Positions 18,169 through 27,138 of a DNA stretch of 64,000 nucleotides are shown piece by piece. Each line of letters begins with the position of its first letter. The first letter of the stretch is position 1. Origin of the DNA: JAQWRV01 sp045564915 (lineage in GTDB: Bacteria > Pseudomonadota > Alphaproteobacteria > Rhodospirillales > Rhodospirillaceae). A model generated the notes under the pieces. It ran no database searches and was not told the DNA's origin. It worked only from the letters and a program-made list of their open reading frames with translations. The stretch lies in assembly GCA_045564915.1 (NCBI GenBank), contig JBJLGL010000013.1, positions 1 to 64,000 of the forward strand, in the 5' to 3' direction. Position numbers and translations under genes: made by a program.

Positions 18169-18603
18169 ATGGAAAATAGCCATTTCCCAGTTATCGGTGT
18201 CGGTGTAGTTGTCCTCAATAATCGAAATGAAATTCTACTAATAAAACGCGGAACTGAGCCTAATATTGGCATTTGGACAATTCCCGGTGGTCGCCAAGAG
18301 GCAGGAGAGAGCCTAGCTACGACAGCCCATCGAGAAATTAAAGAAGAAACAGGCGTTATCATTGGCACACCCAAACTCATTGATGTTGTTGATCATATCG
18401 AACACAACCCGGATGGGACTCTACTTAGACATTACTCGCTGATTGACTATGCAGCGAGGTACCTTAATGGTAAACCACGTGCAGGTGGCGATGCTGCGTG
18501 CGCTGCCTGGGTTTCTCTGGCCGAGATCGATAAGTATATTACATGGTCGGAAACTCTCAGAATTATCAAAAAAGCTGTAATGATTTTGAATGCAGATAGT
18601 TGA
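18169..18603 (+). CDS. Nudix hydrolase
   Basis: This 144-residue protein carries a complete Nudix box at residues 41-63: Gly41, Glu47, then REIKEETGV at 55-63. It matches G-x5-E-x7-REUxEExGU and binds the catalytic magnesium. Such enzymes cleave nucleoside diphosphates linked to another group, including oxidised nucleotides, ADP-ribose and NADH. The starting sequence (GVGVVVLNNRNEILLIKRG) and IWTIPGGRQEAGE are those of the MutT/ADP-ribose branch, but the substrate cannot be fixed. It follows recG closely and is probably co-transcribed. A DNA-nucleotide-cleaning role would fit the neighbours but is inference. Confidence 0.9.
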   Translation: MENSHFPVIGVGVVVLNNRNEILLIKRGTEPNIGIWTIPGGRQEAGESLATTAHREIKEETGVIIGTPKLIDVVDHIEHNPDGTLLRHYSLIDYAARYLNGKPRAGGDAACAAWVSLAEIDKYITWSETLRIIKKAVMILNADS

Positions 18604-18634
18604 ATTGCGATTAACATCCTAATAAGTAAGCCTC

Positions 18635-18973
18635 ATGTTTGAAGTTGATTTCATTCCGTCTGAAAAACCAGTGGTAAATGTGCGAATCTGCACTAACAAA
18701 CGTTTGAATTCGGATAATGTGCCATCCTGTGGTGGTCGGGGAAGTCGTGAACTTGCGGATACTTTAGAAACAATACTTCTTCAGAATAGTATACCCGCAA
18801 GAATATTACGCGGCCCATGCATGAATAATTGCGATATAGGACCTAATTTAAAGATCCAAGGAGCCGAACTATTTAACGGTGTAAATGAGGAGAGCCTAGG
18901 AACCGTATTGAAGGCAATTAAGGCTGCGGTGCAACGCACCCTATTATCGTCTAGAAAAGATAAAGCTGGATAG
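18635..18973 (+). CDS. Thioredoxin-like [2Fe-2S] ferredoxin
   Basis: The 112-residue protein resembles thioredoxin-fold [2Fe-2S] ferredoxins (the fold of the NuoE C-terminal domain and Azotobacter FdI-type proteins). Four cysteines are placed as expected: Cys19 in VRICTNKR, Cys32 in SCGGRGS, and Cys62 and Cys66 in GPCMNNCDIGPN. Such proteins pass electrons or act in cobalamin and redox pathways; the partner is not visible here. No signal peptide is present, so it is cytoplasmic. It lies 31 bases after the Nudix gene on the same strand. The next gene is on the opposite strand. Confidence 0.8.
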   Translation: MFEVDFIPSEKPVVNVRICTNKRLNSDNVPSCGGRGSRELADTLETILLQNSIPARILRGPCMNNCDIGPNLKIQGAELFNGVNEESLGTVLKAIKAAVQRTLLSSRKDKAG

Positions 18974-19025
18974 CATTCAAAATAAAACGCGATAATCTCG
19001 GCACAAAAAAGTTATTATAGGCTAG

Positions 19026-20081
19026 CTAAACGCCATCCTCTTCTGGTTCCCGCACCATATCAGCCATACGTTTCTTAATACCTGCTACTTCATACCCAGG
19101 TAATTGATAGACCCAGCCACTCGCCTTATTATTTAACTCAGAAATGATACTAGACCAGTCTTTTGATTCATCCTCTTGGCTATGTATTTCCCCGCGGAAA
19201 CGTAGCCAGTTAACATCGTCATCTTCAATCAGCTCAACTATGATACTGAAGTCGTTAAAACCACGGAATGTAGCTGTTATCATCTGCTCAGTGGGAAATT
19301 CAACTAACGACGCATTTTTAACATCGTCTAAAAGTAGATTTGATAATACCCGCCCTCCATCGTTAGCAATTGTATCCCGCCTCAATTCCATTCCATCTGG
19401 AATACCTTCAACGGTATAGTTGCTATCCTCTGGATTCTCCTTCGAAATCGTTAGCATCTCTCCGTCTGGGTGCTGAATTGAGACGCTACGAATATCATTA
19501 TCTTTGATGTCTGAAATTTCTCTGACAAGCCAATCCCTCGCCCGAGCACCAGGATTCAATTCTCCCGTCACTAGCCAGGCCTGCGAATCTGTTGGAAACA
19601 AAACATATGTTCCCCCCTCAGAAGATCCTAATGTGAATTTGCGTTTACCGACCAATAAGCTAGCAATAGACTCTCCACCGACGTTGAAGAGTTCAATTAC
19701 TTTAGCCCGCGTATCTCCTTTTTCTTCCACATGTAATAAATCTAACCGATCATAGCGCTCTGAAAGCTTGGTTTTTGGCTCCACTTTTTCCATTCTAGTT
19801 AACTTAACAAGAAGCTCACCAATCTTGTCATCTTGAACTGGATAATTATCACGTTCCCTGAAAACCCAACCGTTTTCGCTTAATTCGAGATTAAATTCAC
19901 CATCTTTATGACTGATTCTAATCTTTTTGACATCATTGAGTGTATCAACCAAGCCAGGAAAGGCTAATGTGCCATCGAAGTCAGATGCTTCGATAGTGGG
20001 ACGACTGCCAACGACCCAAGCAGCGATTGCGACGGTAAAAACTGTTATCAAACATAGGCTAAGCAAGTTTCTTGTCGACAT
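19026..20081 (-). CDS. DUF4340 domain protein of the Gld-like ABC operon
   Basis: The 351-residue protein has an N-terminal membrane anchor (LLSLCLITVFTVAIAAWVVG, residues 6-25) and a long periplasmic region. The family pattern of DUF4340 is visible: VKKIRISHKDGEFNLELSENG, a central GKRKFTLGSSEGGTYVLFP, and W-x-x-R elements. Proteins of this kind occur beside the GldG-like component and ABC subunits in many bacteria; their molecular role is not established. It starts ten bases after the GldG-like gene stop. The anchor plus a beta-rich repeat region suggests a periplasmic partner of the transporter. It is the last gene of the four-gene operon. Confidence 0.85.
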   Translation of the reverse strand: MSTRNLLSLCLITVFTVAIAAWVVGSRPTIEASDFDGTLAFPGLVDTLNDVKKIRISHKDGEFNLELSENGWVFRERDNYPVQDDKIGELLVKLTRMEKVEPKTKLSERYDRLDLLHVEEKGDTRAKVIELFNVGGESIASLLVGKRKFTLGSSEGGTYVLFPTDSQAWLVTGELNPGARARDWLVREISDIKDNDIRSVSIQHPDGEMLTISKENPEDSNYTVEGIPDGMELRRDTIANDGGRVLSNLLLDDVKNASLVEFPTEQMITATFRGFNDFSIIVELIEDDDVNWLRFRGEIHSQEDESKDWSSIISELNNKASGWVYQLPGYEVAGIKKRMADMVREPEEDGV

Positions 20082-20091
20082 AAGTGGCTCC

Positions 20092-22011
20092 TCAGTACAG
20101 CATAGAAGTACGGCGTCGGCGTAACAGGGTTAGCATGAGCATCAAGACACCAAAAATTATAGGGACCCCAGCGATGTTAATAAATTTTGTGAAGCCTTCT
20201 AGTTGGTCAATATCCTCTCGAAGTGCCCGTTGCACCTCTCGCAGCTCTTTGCGTGTAGATAGGATCTCTCCACGATAATTTGTTATCGCTCTCTGATCCT
20301 CATCGCTTATTAATCTATCTCCCGCATCGGCCGGCTGCACTTCGATAGCATTTATATCATTCTGCAATGCTTCAAGCCGGGTGAGGAGTTCGGTTTCTTT
20401 TTCACGAAAATTTTGTTCAGCCGCAAGGCGAAGATCTTCAACTACTGTAAAGGGTCGACTCACTTGCCCGCGCCCCCGCAATGAAGATAAAGCAGGAGTT
20501 CCTGTCAAGTTTTCCAGTGAATTTATTAGGAATGCGGCATTATCTGCTGTGGGCACCACCATGCTCTGACCAAAGAAATTACTTACCTGCACCCAGAACC
20601 GATCAGCAAGCATATCCGAGTCAGAAACCACCACTACTTGAATTGGCTCTGCCGATTCTGACAAATGGGGAACGCCTCCCTGCCCAAGATTAGGCTCTCC
20701 CACAGCATTTGTCTCTCTGGCTTCTGGCCTACCTTCTGGAAAAGCCGTCTTCGCTATTCCCGTAACTCGCGCAGCTAACAACAATCTTTGTCCAGATGGT
20801 TTAAAATCTCGAAACATCCCGACAACATCAGGAAGACCTATAACATTCTCTATTGCTATCCTTTGTGAGTCCTTACTTGTTTGAATCAAAGGCCTAACTT
20901 CAAAGCCACTTTCACCAATCTCAGTAAAAATACCGGCGGTAGCAAGAGTAACATTATTGAGATCACCCGTAATAGCATCATTACTATTCAATGCATTAGC
21001 TTGTAGATTCATCCATGCCGGATAGTCTGAAATTACAGGTCGCCCCCCCTGAGCTGTATTAACTCGAACAGCTGCTTGAAGATCACCTGCTACCACATTT
21101 TCTTCGAGGTTTAAGCCCCAGGCTGCCACTAGTTTCTTGGCATTAGCAAGATCACCTGCCCCACCCGGCATCCCGCCTGTTGGATTATTTCCCGATTCTA
21201 GATTCGGGTCTACAAAAGCAATAACCTGCCCTCCAGATAGAACCCATTGGTCTATGGCATAAGCCGCAAGATCACTCAAACCCTCTGGCTGAGCTAAGAC
21301 TAGAACATCGATATCCTCATCAACCTCTTCGATTTCCATGTCCAATCTTTCGACTTCAAAGAAATCACGCATTTGAGCCATAATTTGCCACGGTGGTGTT
21401 GGTGTCCCCTGCATACCACCCATTCCTGGTGTCATTCCTCCATCTACGGGTAATGATGTAATGAGACCAACCTTGAGCTGATCTGGATTTGACAGGGTAT
21501 AGACGAGCTTTGTCAGGTCGTACTCAATGAAAGCTTCGCGTTCGAGATTAAAGAATGAGATAACTTCTTGATCATCAGTCGAATTTGTCGCTGCAAGACC
21601 AAAGTAACCAACTTCGTTTAGATTACCCAATGGCACGGCCTGTAAACCGAAACCTACAGCACGGTCCTCAACATCAGAGAAAGGCTCTGGATCAAAGTAC
21701 TGAACTTGCAGCATACCCCCCGACAATGATGAATACTGACTGAGCAAGTCTTGAATGCGCTGGAAATAGACTGAGTGGCGGGGGCTAGCCTCTGAAAGAG
21801 CTTGAGAGAAATATACGCGCACTATGATAGGTTCTCGGATATCACGAAAAACTGGAAGCGTCTCTTCAGATAATGTGTAGACCTGTCCTTCCGTAACATC
21901 TAGCCGTATGGATGCAAATAATGTTTGGGAAATGATGTTCACCGCCAAGAATAGAATTGCACCTACAGCAACACCAATTATGGCCAACCTCTGTTTATCT
22001 ATGTTTATCAT
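20092..22011 (-). CDS. GldG-like ABC transporter auxiliary protein
   Basis: This 639-residue protein starts with one membrane helix (residues 8-30), a large extracytoplasmic region of the ABC-type 'GldG/DUF4350-like' kind (RLDVTEGQVYTLSEETLPVFRD near 35-56 and WVLSGGQVIAFVDP near 250), and a coiled-coil region near 560-600. A second membrane helix follows, and the end is Arg-rich (RRRRTS). In Bacteroidetes, GldG works with the GldA ATPase and GldF permease; here gliding is not implied. I moved the start to the ATG at 22011, where AAGGTGA sits upstream, from a longer frame starting at 22065 that overlaps the permease. It lies between permease and DUF4340 gene. Confidence 0.88.
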   Translation of the reverse strand: MINIDKQRLAIIGVAVGAILFLAVNIISQTLFASIRLDVTEGQVYTLSEETLPVFRDIREPIIVRVYFSQALSEASPRHSVYFQRIQDLLSQYSSLSGGMLQVQYFDPEPFSDVEDRAVGFGLQAVPLGNLNEVGYFGLAATNSTDDQEVISFFNLEREAFIEYDLTKLVYTLSNPDQLKVGLITSLPVDGGMTPGMGGMQGTPTPPWQIMAQMRDFFEVERLDMEIEEVDEDIDVLVLAQPEGLSDLAAYAIDQWVLSGGQVIAFVDPNLESGNNPTGGMPGGAGDLANAKKLVAAWGLNLEENVVAGDLQAAVRVNTAQGGRPVISDYPAWMNLQANALNSNDAITGDLNNVTLATAGIFTEIGESGFEVRPLIQTSKDSQRIAIENVIGLPDVVGMFRDFKPSGQRLLLAARVTGIAKTAFPEGRPEARETNAVGEPNLGQGGVPHLSESAEPIQVVVVSDSDMLADRFWVQVSNFFGQSMVVPTADNAAFLINSLENLTGTPALSSLRGRGQVSRPFTVVEDLRLAAEQNFREKETELLTRLEALQNDINAIEVQPADAGDRLISDEDQRAITNYRGEILSTRKELREVQRALREDIDQLEGFTKFINIAGVPIIFGVLMLMLTLLRRRRTSMLY

Positions 22012-22024
22012 TTTCCGAGTCACC

Positions 22025-22759
22025 TTACGCAGCTTTCTTAGTATCAACGGCGACCACATTAGCAAAAAGCCAGAATGCCATCATTGATACAAAGAAAATA
22101 ATGTCACGCAGTTCTAGAACCCCTCTAGTAACTGATTCAAAGCGAACAAGAAAACTTGACGCAGCAATAGCCTCAACTAAGAAGCCGGGAGCCCAGGCTC
22201 GGAAGAAATTTAGAACCAAATCTAGTCCACTCATGGTAAACAAGAAGCAAACAGCTGCAGCAGATATGAATGCAATAATCTGATTGCGTGTTAGAGCCGA
22301 CATACACGATCCAATAGCAAGAAAGGAACCTGCCATTAAGAAGCTACCTATATAACTCACCGCAATAACGCCGTTATCTGGATCACCAAGGTAAGCTACT
22401 GTAATCCAGATGGGGAATGTCAAAGCCAAAGCACTCCCACAAAAAATCCAAGCCGCTAGAAATTTTCCGAGTACTGCATCAGCAGTAGTGATCGGCAATG
22501 TTAATAATTGTTCAATGGTTCCACTCTTTCTTTCTTCTGCCCATAATCGCATCGCAACAGCTGGGACCAATAAAAGGTAAAGCCAGGGATGAAAGCTAAA
22601 GAATGCTTCTAAGGTAGCTTGCCCCCTATCAAAGAATCGCCCGATGTAGAACGTAAACGCCCCAGTCAAGGCAACAAATATAGCTATAAAGACAAACGCC
22701 ATCGGCGTAGCGAAATAGCCGTACAACTCGCGCTTTGCAATAATCCACAAACTACGCAT
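22025..22759 (-). CDS. ABC transporter permease, GldF/ABC-2 type
   Basis: The 244-residue protein has about six membrane helices and begins with a cytoplasmic stretch (MRSLWIIAKRELYGYFATP). It contains the GTIEQLLTLPITTADAVLGKF segment typical of ABC-2 permeases of the Gld/Nos group near residues 86-106. I chose the ATG at 22759, four bases after the ATPase stop; a longer frame to 22849 runs into the ATPase gene. It should form the membrane pore driven by the ATPase upstream, with the GldG-like protein as an extra partner. The substrate is unknown. Confidence 0.9.
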   Translation of the reverse strand: MRSLWIIAKRELYGYFATPMAFVFIAIFVALTGAFTFYIGRFFDRGQATLEAFFSFHPWLYLLLVPAVAMRLWAEERKSGTIEQLLTLPITTADAVLGKFLAAWIFCGSALALTFPIWITVAYLGDPDNGVIAVSYIGSFLMAGSFLAIGSCMSALTRNQIIAFISAAAVCFLFTMSGLDLVLNFFRAWAPGFLVEAIAASSFLVRFESVTRGVLELRDIIFFVSMMAFWLFANVVAVDTKKAA

Positions 22760-22763
22760 GATC

Positions 22764-23717
22764 TTACGCCCCTTCCGCTTCAGTGATTTGCCGAAAAACG
22801 GAATCAAGATTACCGCGATCTTGGTATAACTCTCTAATAGATAAGCCACTTGACAAAATAGCAGTACTCACCGCGCCAAGTATGTCTGCGCCTTTGGCTG
22901 GATAGCAGCGCAACCTGACATAACCATCTATGTTACTACTTTGTTGATCTATTTCTTGGACACCATTAACGCTCCTCAAAACGTTACGCAAAGATTCGAC
23001 ATTATTTGTAGATGCTACAATGCAGACCGCATTGTGATTCGGTAACCGGCTAAGTAAGTCGTCTGAGGTGCCATCAGCTAGTAATGTGCCAGCACCAATA
23101 ATAACTGCGCGAGTACAGACCGCTTCAACCTCTTCAAGAATATGAGTGGAAATAATGATAGCTTTATCTGAAGACATTTCCTGAATGAGACTACGCACTT
23201 GATGTTTCTGGTTAGGATCAAGTCCATCCGTTGGCTCATCGAGAATCAAAACTGGAGGATCGTGCATAATAGCCTGCGCTAGACCAACACGGCGCTTATA
23301 ACCTTTCGAGAGCACCTCTATCGGGCGATCTACCACTGACTCTAAGGCAATCTTACTGATAACCTCCTGAATACGTTCTTCACGAGCTCTTTCAGGTATG
23401 CCTCTAACCTCAGAAATAAAGTTCAAGAACGAATTAACCGTCATATCCTCATAGGAAGGTGATCCTTCTGCCATGTAACCAATGGCCGATTTAACTGACA
23501 CTGGATCCGCAACTACATCATTTCCGCATACACGGACCTTCCCTAATGTCGGTGTTAGAAACCCAGCTATCATGCGCATTGTAGTTGACTTTCCAGCACC
23601 ATTCGGCCCTAAAAATCCCAGGACCTCTCCTTTTGTAACTGAAAGACTTACATCGTTAACAGCCACAAAGTGGCCAAAATGCTTGGATAAATTCTCGAGC
23701 TCGACCATCGCTTCCAC
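22764..23717 (-). CDS. ABC transporter ATP-binding protein, GldA type
   Basis: The 317-residue ATPase has Walker A GPNGAGKST near residue 38, the Q-loop in YMAEGSPSYEDM, the signature LSKGYKRRVGLAQA near 139, Walker B VLILDEPTDGLDP near 158, and the switch histidine in IISTHILEEVEA. The C-terminal extension of about 90 residues is common in GldA/NatA-type subunits. The start is GTG at 23717 with GGAGG eight bases upstream; an ATG three codons later is also possible. It heads the operon ATPase-permease-GldG-like-DUF4340, transcribed leftwards to 19026. Confidence 0.93.
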   Translation of the reverse strand: MEAMVELENLSKHFGHFVAVNDVSLSVTKGEVLGFLGPNGAGKSTTMRMIAGFLTPTLGKVRVCGNDVVADPVSVKSAIGYMAEGSPSYEDMTVNSFLNFISEVRGIPERAREERIQEVISKIALESVVDRPIEVLSKGYKRRVGLAQAIMHDPPVLILDEPTDGLDPNQKHQVRSLIQEMSSDKAIIISTHILEEVEAVCTRAVIIGAGTLLADGTSDDLLSRLPNHNAVCIVASTNNVESLRNVLRSVNGVQEIDQQSSNIDGYVRLRCYPAKGADILGAVSTAILSSGLSIRELYQDRGNLDSVFRQITEAEGA

Positions 23718-23983
23718 AGCAACTACCTCCCTGCAGTCATGCCAGCCAAAGACTTGCTACTTTCAGCTAACGCGGGGAATTTGGCTTTTGTTGCTACCAA
23801 TATCAAGAGGTTTGTAGAGTTAAAAATCATATATATTTAGGCACAAACAGGCAGGAGGTAATCTATAACCTTACTTTCCGGCTATTTAACTCAGGTCAAT
23901 GCGTTTTGTAACTCCCCACGCATAGCCTTGCGCTACCGCCTAGACGCTGAAACTTAATGACTTCCTGTAGTCTCGATTGTTGC

Positions 23984-25186
23984 TTACGCCAGTTTGATAC
24001 CGTGGTATGCCCTTCGCCGGTAGGCGTCTTTCCTCAGGGTTAGGTCAACATCCAAACCAGCGTTGCGCATGACTCCTGGGAAGTTGGACTCCCGGTAGCC
24101 TGGAATCCAGGGCTCGATATTGTGACGATGGTCCACCCAAAGCCACGCCCGATCATAGATGGTCTGCGGTACGGGAATGTTGGGGTTACCCTCGGTGACA
24201 CTATCATCGTGATTGAATATGCCGCCGGGCCTAAGAATCCGGTGGATCTCATTGACGATGTTCTGCGCTGCACTGGTAGTGACTTCATGGAAGACTAGAT
24301 AGTCGGAGACGATATCGAAGTAACCGTCCGGGAATTTGGTATCTTCTGCCAAACGCTGAGCGAAGTTGACGTCGAGCCCACGTTGCACCGCCTGCCAGTG
24401 GCCATAACGCACCATGGGACCACCTACGTCTATGCCCCAAACCTCGGCGTTAGGGAAGCGCTCTTTATAGGCCATGGTGCCTAAACCTGAACCGCAGCCG
24501 ATATCCAGAATGCGCTTGACTTCTCCGTCAGCGGGCTTGGGACAGTCCTGAGCGGTACCCAGGAACACCTCGTCGAACTGGTTGCGCCCCTGGTAAAAAG
24601 CCTGCGTCAGTGCCCAGTGGTAGACCCAACCGGCGAACGGATCGCCCACGTAGCCGCCGGGCTGAGCGTGAATTTCATGGACGGTGTAGTCAGGCAATGG
24701 CATGTCCGGATTGAGTTCCAGCGAACCCGGCCCCGACTTGTCCGTTGCTTCCATTAGTGCCAGATATTTCTCGGGCTGACTGTGAAAGGCCCGCATCGCC
24801 CGGTCCCACATTAGTGCCTGGGCACTACGGTTAAAGCGAATCGCCGCCTCGAAGTGGGGATCCTCTAGAAGGATCTGGTAGCACTCTTCATAGGGAATAT
24901 CGACCTTGCCTGTGGGAAGCCCCTTGGCCCTGATAAACCGGTTGTAGTGCCGCCGGGCGTCACGCCCACCCATGTCTCTCTGGTTCCAATATTTGAACCC
25001 TTCAGCGAAACTCATAAAACTTTCTTGGTCAAGTTTAGTAAAACGAGCAGAGTGAGCTGCCTTCTGCGCTGGGGTTTGATTAAACGGATCAATTGCAATG
25101 TCGGCCGTACCAGCTATTGCATGCCGCCCTCCGATTGCAAAAGCAGCGGCAGCAGATGTTGTAAGAATATTACGGCGGCTAAGCAT
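23984..25186 (-). CDS. Tat-signal class I SAM-dependent methyltransferase, paralogue 3
   Basis: This 400-residue member starts MLSRRNILTTS, a compact Tat leader with a likely cleavage after HAIA near residue 25. The family block has HAQPGGYVG, but GWVYHWALT replaces the GHLYHYGTN of the others. SAM motif I is a standard DIGCGSG near residue 224, followed by VWGIDVG, FDIVSDYLVFHE and RILRPGG. AGGAGA precedes the ATG. It follows small companion B by 42 bases. Most of the gene (about 24.0-25.0 kb) is clearly G+C-richer than its first 200 bases and its neighbours, so it may have been partly replaced by DNA from another source. Confidence 0.85.
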   Translation of the reverse strand: MLSRRNILTTSAAAAFAIGGRHAIAGTADIAIDPFNQTPAQKAAHSARFTKLDQESFMSFAEGFKYWNQRDMGGRDARRHYNRFIRAKGLPTGKVDIPYEECYQILLEDPHFEAAIRFNRSAQALMWDRAMRAFHSQPEKYLALMEATDKSGPGSLELNPDMPLPDYTVHEIHAQPGGYVGDPFAGWVYHWALTQAFYQGRNQFDEVFLGTAQDCPKPADGEVKRILDIGCGSGLGTMAYKERFPNAEVWGIDVGGPMVRYGHWQAVQRGLDVNFAQRLAEDTKFPDGYFDIVSDYLVFHEVTTSAAQNIVNEIHRILRPGGIFNHDDSVTEGNPNIPVPQTIYDRAWLWVDHRHNIEPWIPGYRESNFPGVMRNAGLDVDLTLRKDAYRRRAYHGIKLA

Positions 25187-25228
25187 GAATGAATCTCCTA
25201 CTCTCTGTATTCTGCGACAATGGTGTTC

Positions 25229-25594
25229 TTATTTTTGTGGCTCACGTGCTGGAACTTTCTTAGTGGGTACTCCTCCAGCTATGTCAGTCGTTTCCCGGGT
25301 CAAGACGCTAAAAGTACGTTCAATAAAGTCATCACGTTCTGCTTCCCAAGCGATCTTCTCTTCCGGGGTAGGATCATATGATTCGACAAGAGCTGGATCT
25401 ATAATCTTACCCTCAGCCATGAATTTCTCAAGCACCATAACGCGGCGTCGCAAGGCCCAGTGCTCCGCGCCGAGCCCAAGAAACGCGGTCATTAGATTGT
25501 CAGAATGAACATTGTCCAGATAGACCGCTTTTTCGAAATCACCTTTGATATAATCGGCCGTATACGTAGGCCGGTCCGCATTATTATCCGCCAT
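25229..25594 (-). CDS. Small companion protein of the exported methyltransferase cassette, copy B
   Basis: The 121-residue homologue of the proteins at 11427 and 27633 contains YTADYI near residues 11-16, HSDNLM near 30-35, LGAEHWALRRRVMVLE at 41-56, and PTPEEKIAWEAERD near 75-88. A charged tail rich in Lys, Pro and Arg follows. No signal peptide is seen. GAGAGG lies before the ATG. It sits directly ahead of methyltransferase 3. The tail is longer than in copy A, whereas the W-x-x-R core and EEKxAW motif are kept in all three, which marks them as the functional part. Confidence 0.8.
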   Translation of the reverse strand: MADNNADRPTYTADYIKGDFEKAVYLDNVHSDNLMTAFLGLGAEHWALRRRVMVLEKFMAEGKIIDPALVESYDPTPEEKIAWEAERDDFIERTFSVLTRETTDIAGGVPTKKVPAREPQK

Positions 25595-25749
25595 AACGAG
25601 CCTCTCGATACAAATCAGGTCTGCCAGTACTAACTGCAGCTATGAGATGCTGATCGTGCGCCTGAACTAGAAAGAGCACAATAGAAAAAGGTCCAGCGCT
25701 TATACGGAACGTTTTCTAGGTGAACAAAAGCCCGTATTGGTTTACGAAA

Positions 25750-27138
25750 CTACATTCTGTTCCATGCATCAAGAGAAGCAATTTTGTAGGCTTCCGCCAA
25801 TGTGGGATAATTAAAGGTACTTTCCACAAAATAATCGACGGTGCCTCCAAAATGCATCACCGCCTGACCAATATGTATGAGTTCTGTTGATCCTTCACCG
25901 ATGATATGAACACCGAGCAGCTTACGATCTTGTAAGGAGAAAATCATCTTCATCATCCCATTACGTAATCCCATAATCTGACCACGAGATGTTTCACGGA
26001 ACCGGGCTACCCCACATTCGTAAGGCTCCTTTCTGTCTCTCACCTCTTCTTCGGTCTCACCTACGGTAGACATCTCGGGAATTGAATAGATACCATACGG
26101 AAAGAATTTTGGAGGATCGGTTACGTGTTCTCCAAAGGCATGGCAAGCTGCGAGGCGACCCTGCTCCATAGATGTAGAAGCTAGAGCTGGAAAGCCAATC
26201 ACATCGCCAACCGCAAAAATGTAATCAACAGCGCTTTGGAAGGTATTAGAGTTTACCTGAATCCTTCCACGTTTGTCGGTCTCAATCCCACAGGAGTCCA
26301 AGCCCATCGTGTCCGTAGCACCCACCCGCCCAGCAGCATAAAGTACCATGTCTGTCTTGACTGTGCGGCCATTATCAAGATTTACAATACACCGATCTAA
26401 TGAGTCTTTTTCAACAGATTCTACGCTCGCTCCTATGTGGAAGGTTACTCCCCTATCTTTCAGCTGGTGCACCAGTTCAGATGTTAAATCTTTATCGAGA
26501 AATTCAAGTATGGGATCGCGCGGATCAATTACGGTTACTGGGATATCAAGAGTACTAAAGATCGTTGCGTATTCGACCCCGATGACGCCGGCACCCACAA
26601 CCGTCAAGGTGCGAGGTAAGCGCTTAATTTTCAAAATGTCGTCACTATCTATAATTTGGTTGCCATCAAACGCGATCTCTGGTGGTCGAAAAGGTTTCGT
26701 GCCTACTGCTAAGACAAACTTTTCACCGGTGTATTTGTGTACTGCTCCTGTCTCATCAGTCACCTCAAGACTATGTGTATCCGTGAACTTTGCCGACCCC
26801 TGCACAGTGGTTACCGAATTGCGGCTGAATTGATTCTCGAGGACCTCAACCTCATGGTCCAGAGTCATTTGGAGACGCGTTTTTAGATCGTCGAATGTGA
26901 TATCTTTTTTTACCCGGTAATTCCTGCCGTAAAAGCCACGTTCTTTCCAACCCGTAAGATTCATAACGGTCTCCCGCAATGTCTTACTAGGAATGGTTCC
27001 CGTATGGACCGAGACTCCGCCAATACTAAAATTTTTCTCAATAACAAGTACTCTATTACCGAATTTTGCAGCTTGTATCGCTGCTCTTTTACCAGCTGGA
27101 CCGCTCCCGATAACAATGAGATCGTATAAATTTGACAT
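25750..27138 (-). CDS. sthA: Si-specific NAD(P)+ transhydrogenase-like flavoprotein
   Basis: The 462-residue protein belongs to the class I pyridine nucleotide-disulfide oxidoreductase fold: FAD site LIVIGSGPAGKRAAIQAA near residue 7, NAD(P) site VVGAGVIGVEYATIF near 180, FAD site 2 YIFAVGDVIG near 300, and the dimerisation domain. At the place of the redox disulfide it has GGVSVHTGTIPSK, without the paired cysteines, which points to soluble transhydrogenase (SthA/UdhA) rather than dihydrolipoamide dehydrogenase. Such enzymes exchange hydride between NADH and NADP. It lies between two methyltransferase/companion pairs on the same strand, 155 bases upstream of companion B. A link to their redox need is possible but unproven. 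Confidence 0.85.
   Translation of the reverse strand: MSNLYDLIVIGSGPAGKRAAIQAAKFGNRVLVIEKNFSIGGVSVHTGTIPSKTLRETVMNLTGWKERGFYGRNYRVKKDITFDDLKTRLQMTLDHEVEVLENQFSRNSVTTVQGSAKFTDTHSLEVTDETGAVHKYTGEKFVLAVGTKPFRPPEIAFDGNQIIDSDDILKIKRLPRTLTVVGAGVIGVEYATIFSTLDIPVTVIDPRDPILEFLDKDLTSELVHQLKDRGVTFHIGASVESVEKDSLDRCIVNLDNGRTVKTDMVLYAAGRVGATDTMGLDSCGIETDKRGRIQVNSNTFQSAVDYIFAVGDVIGFPALASTSMEQGRLAACHAFGEHVTDPPKFFPYGIYSIPEMSTVGETEEEVRDRKEPYECGVARFRETSRGQIMGLRNGMMKMIFSLQDRKLLGVHIIGEGSTELIHIGQAVMHFGGTVDYFVESTFNYPTLAEAYKIASLDAWNRM

Noticed and set aside
25098..25508. 136-codon plus-strand frame over the methyltransferase 3/companion B junction
   Set aside because: It is antisense to two supported genes with good ribosome binding sites, so it is a shadow.
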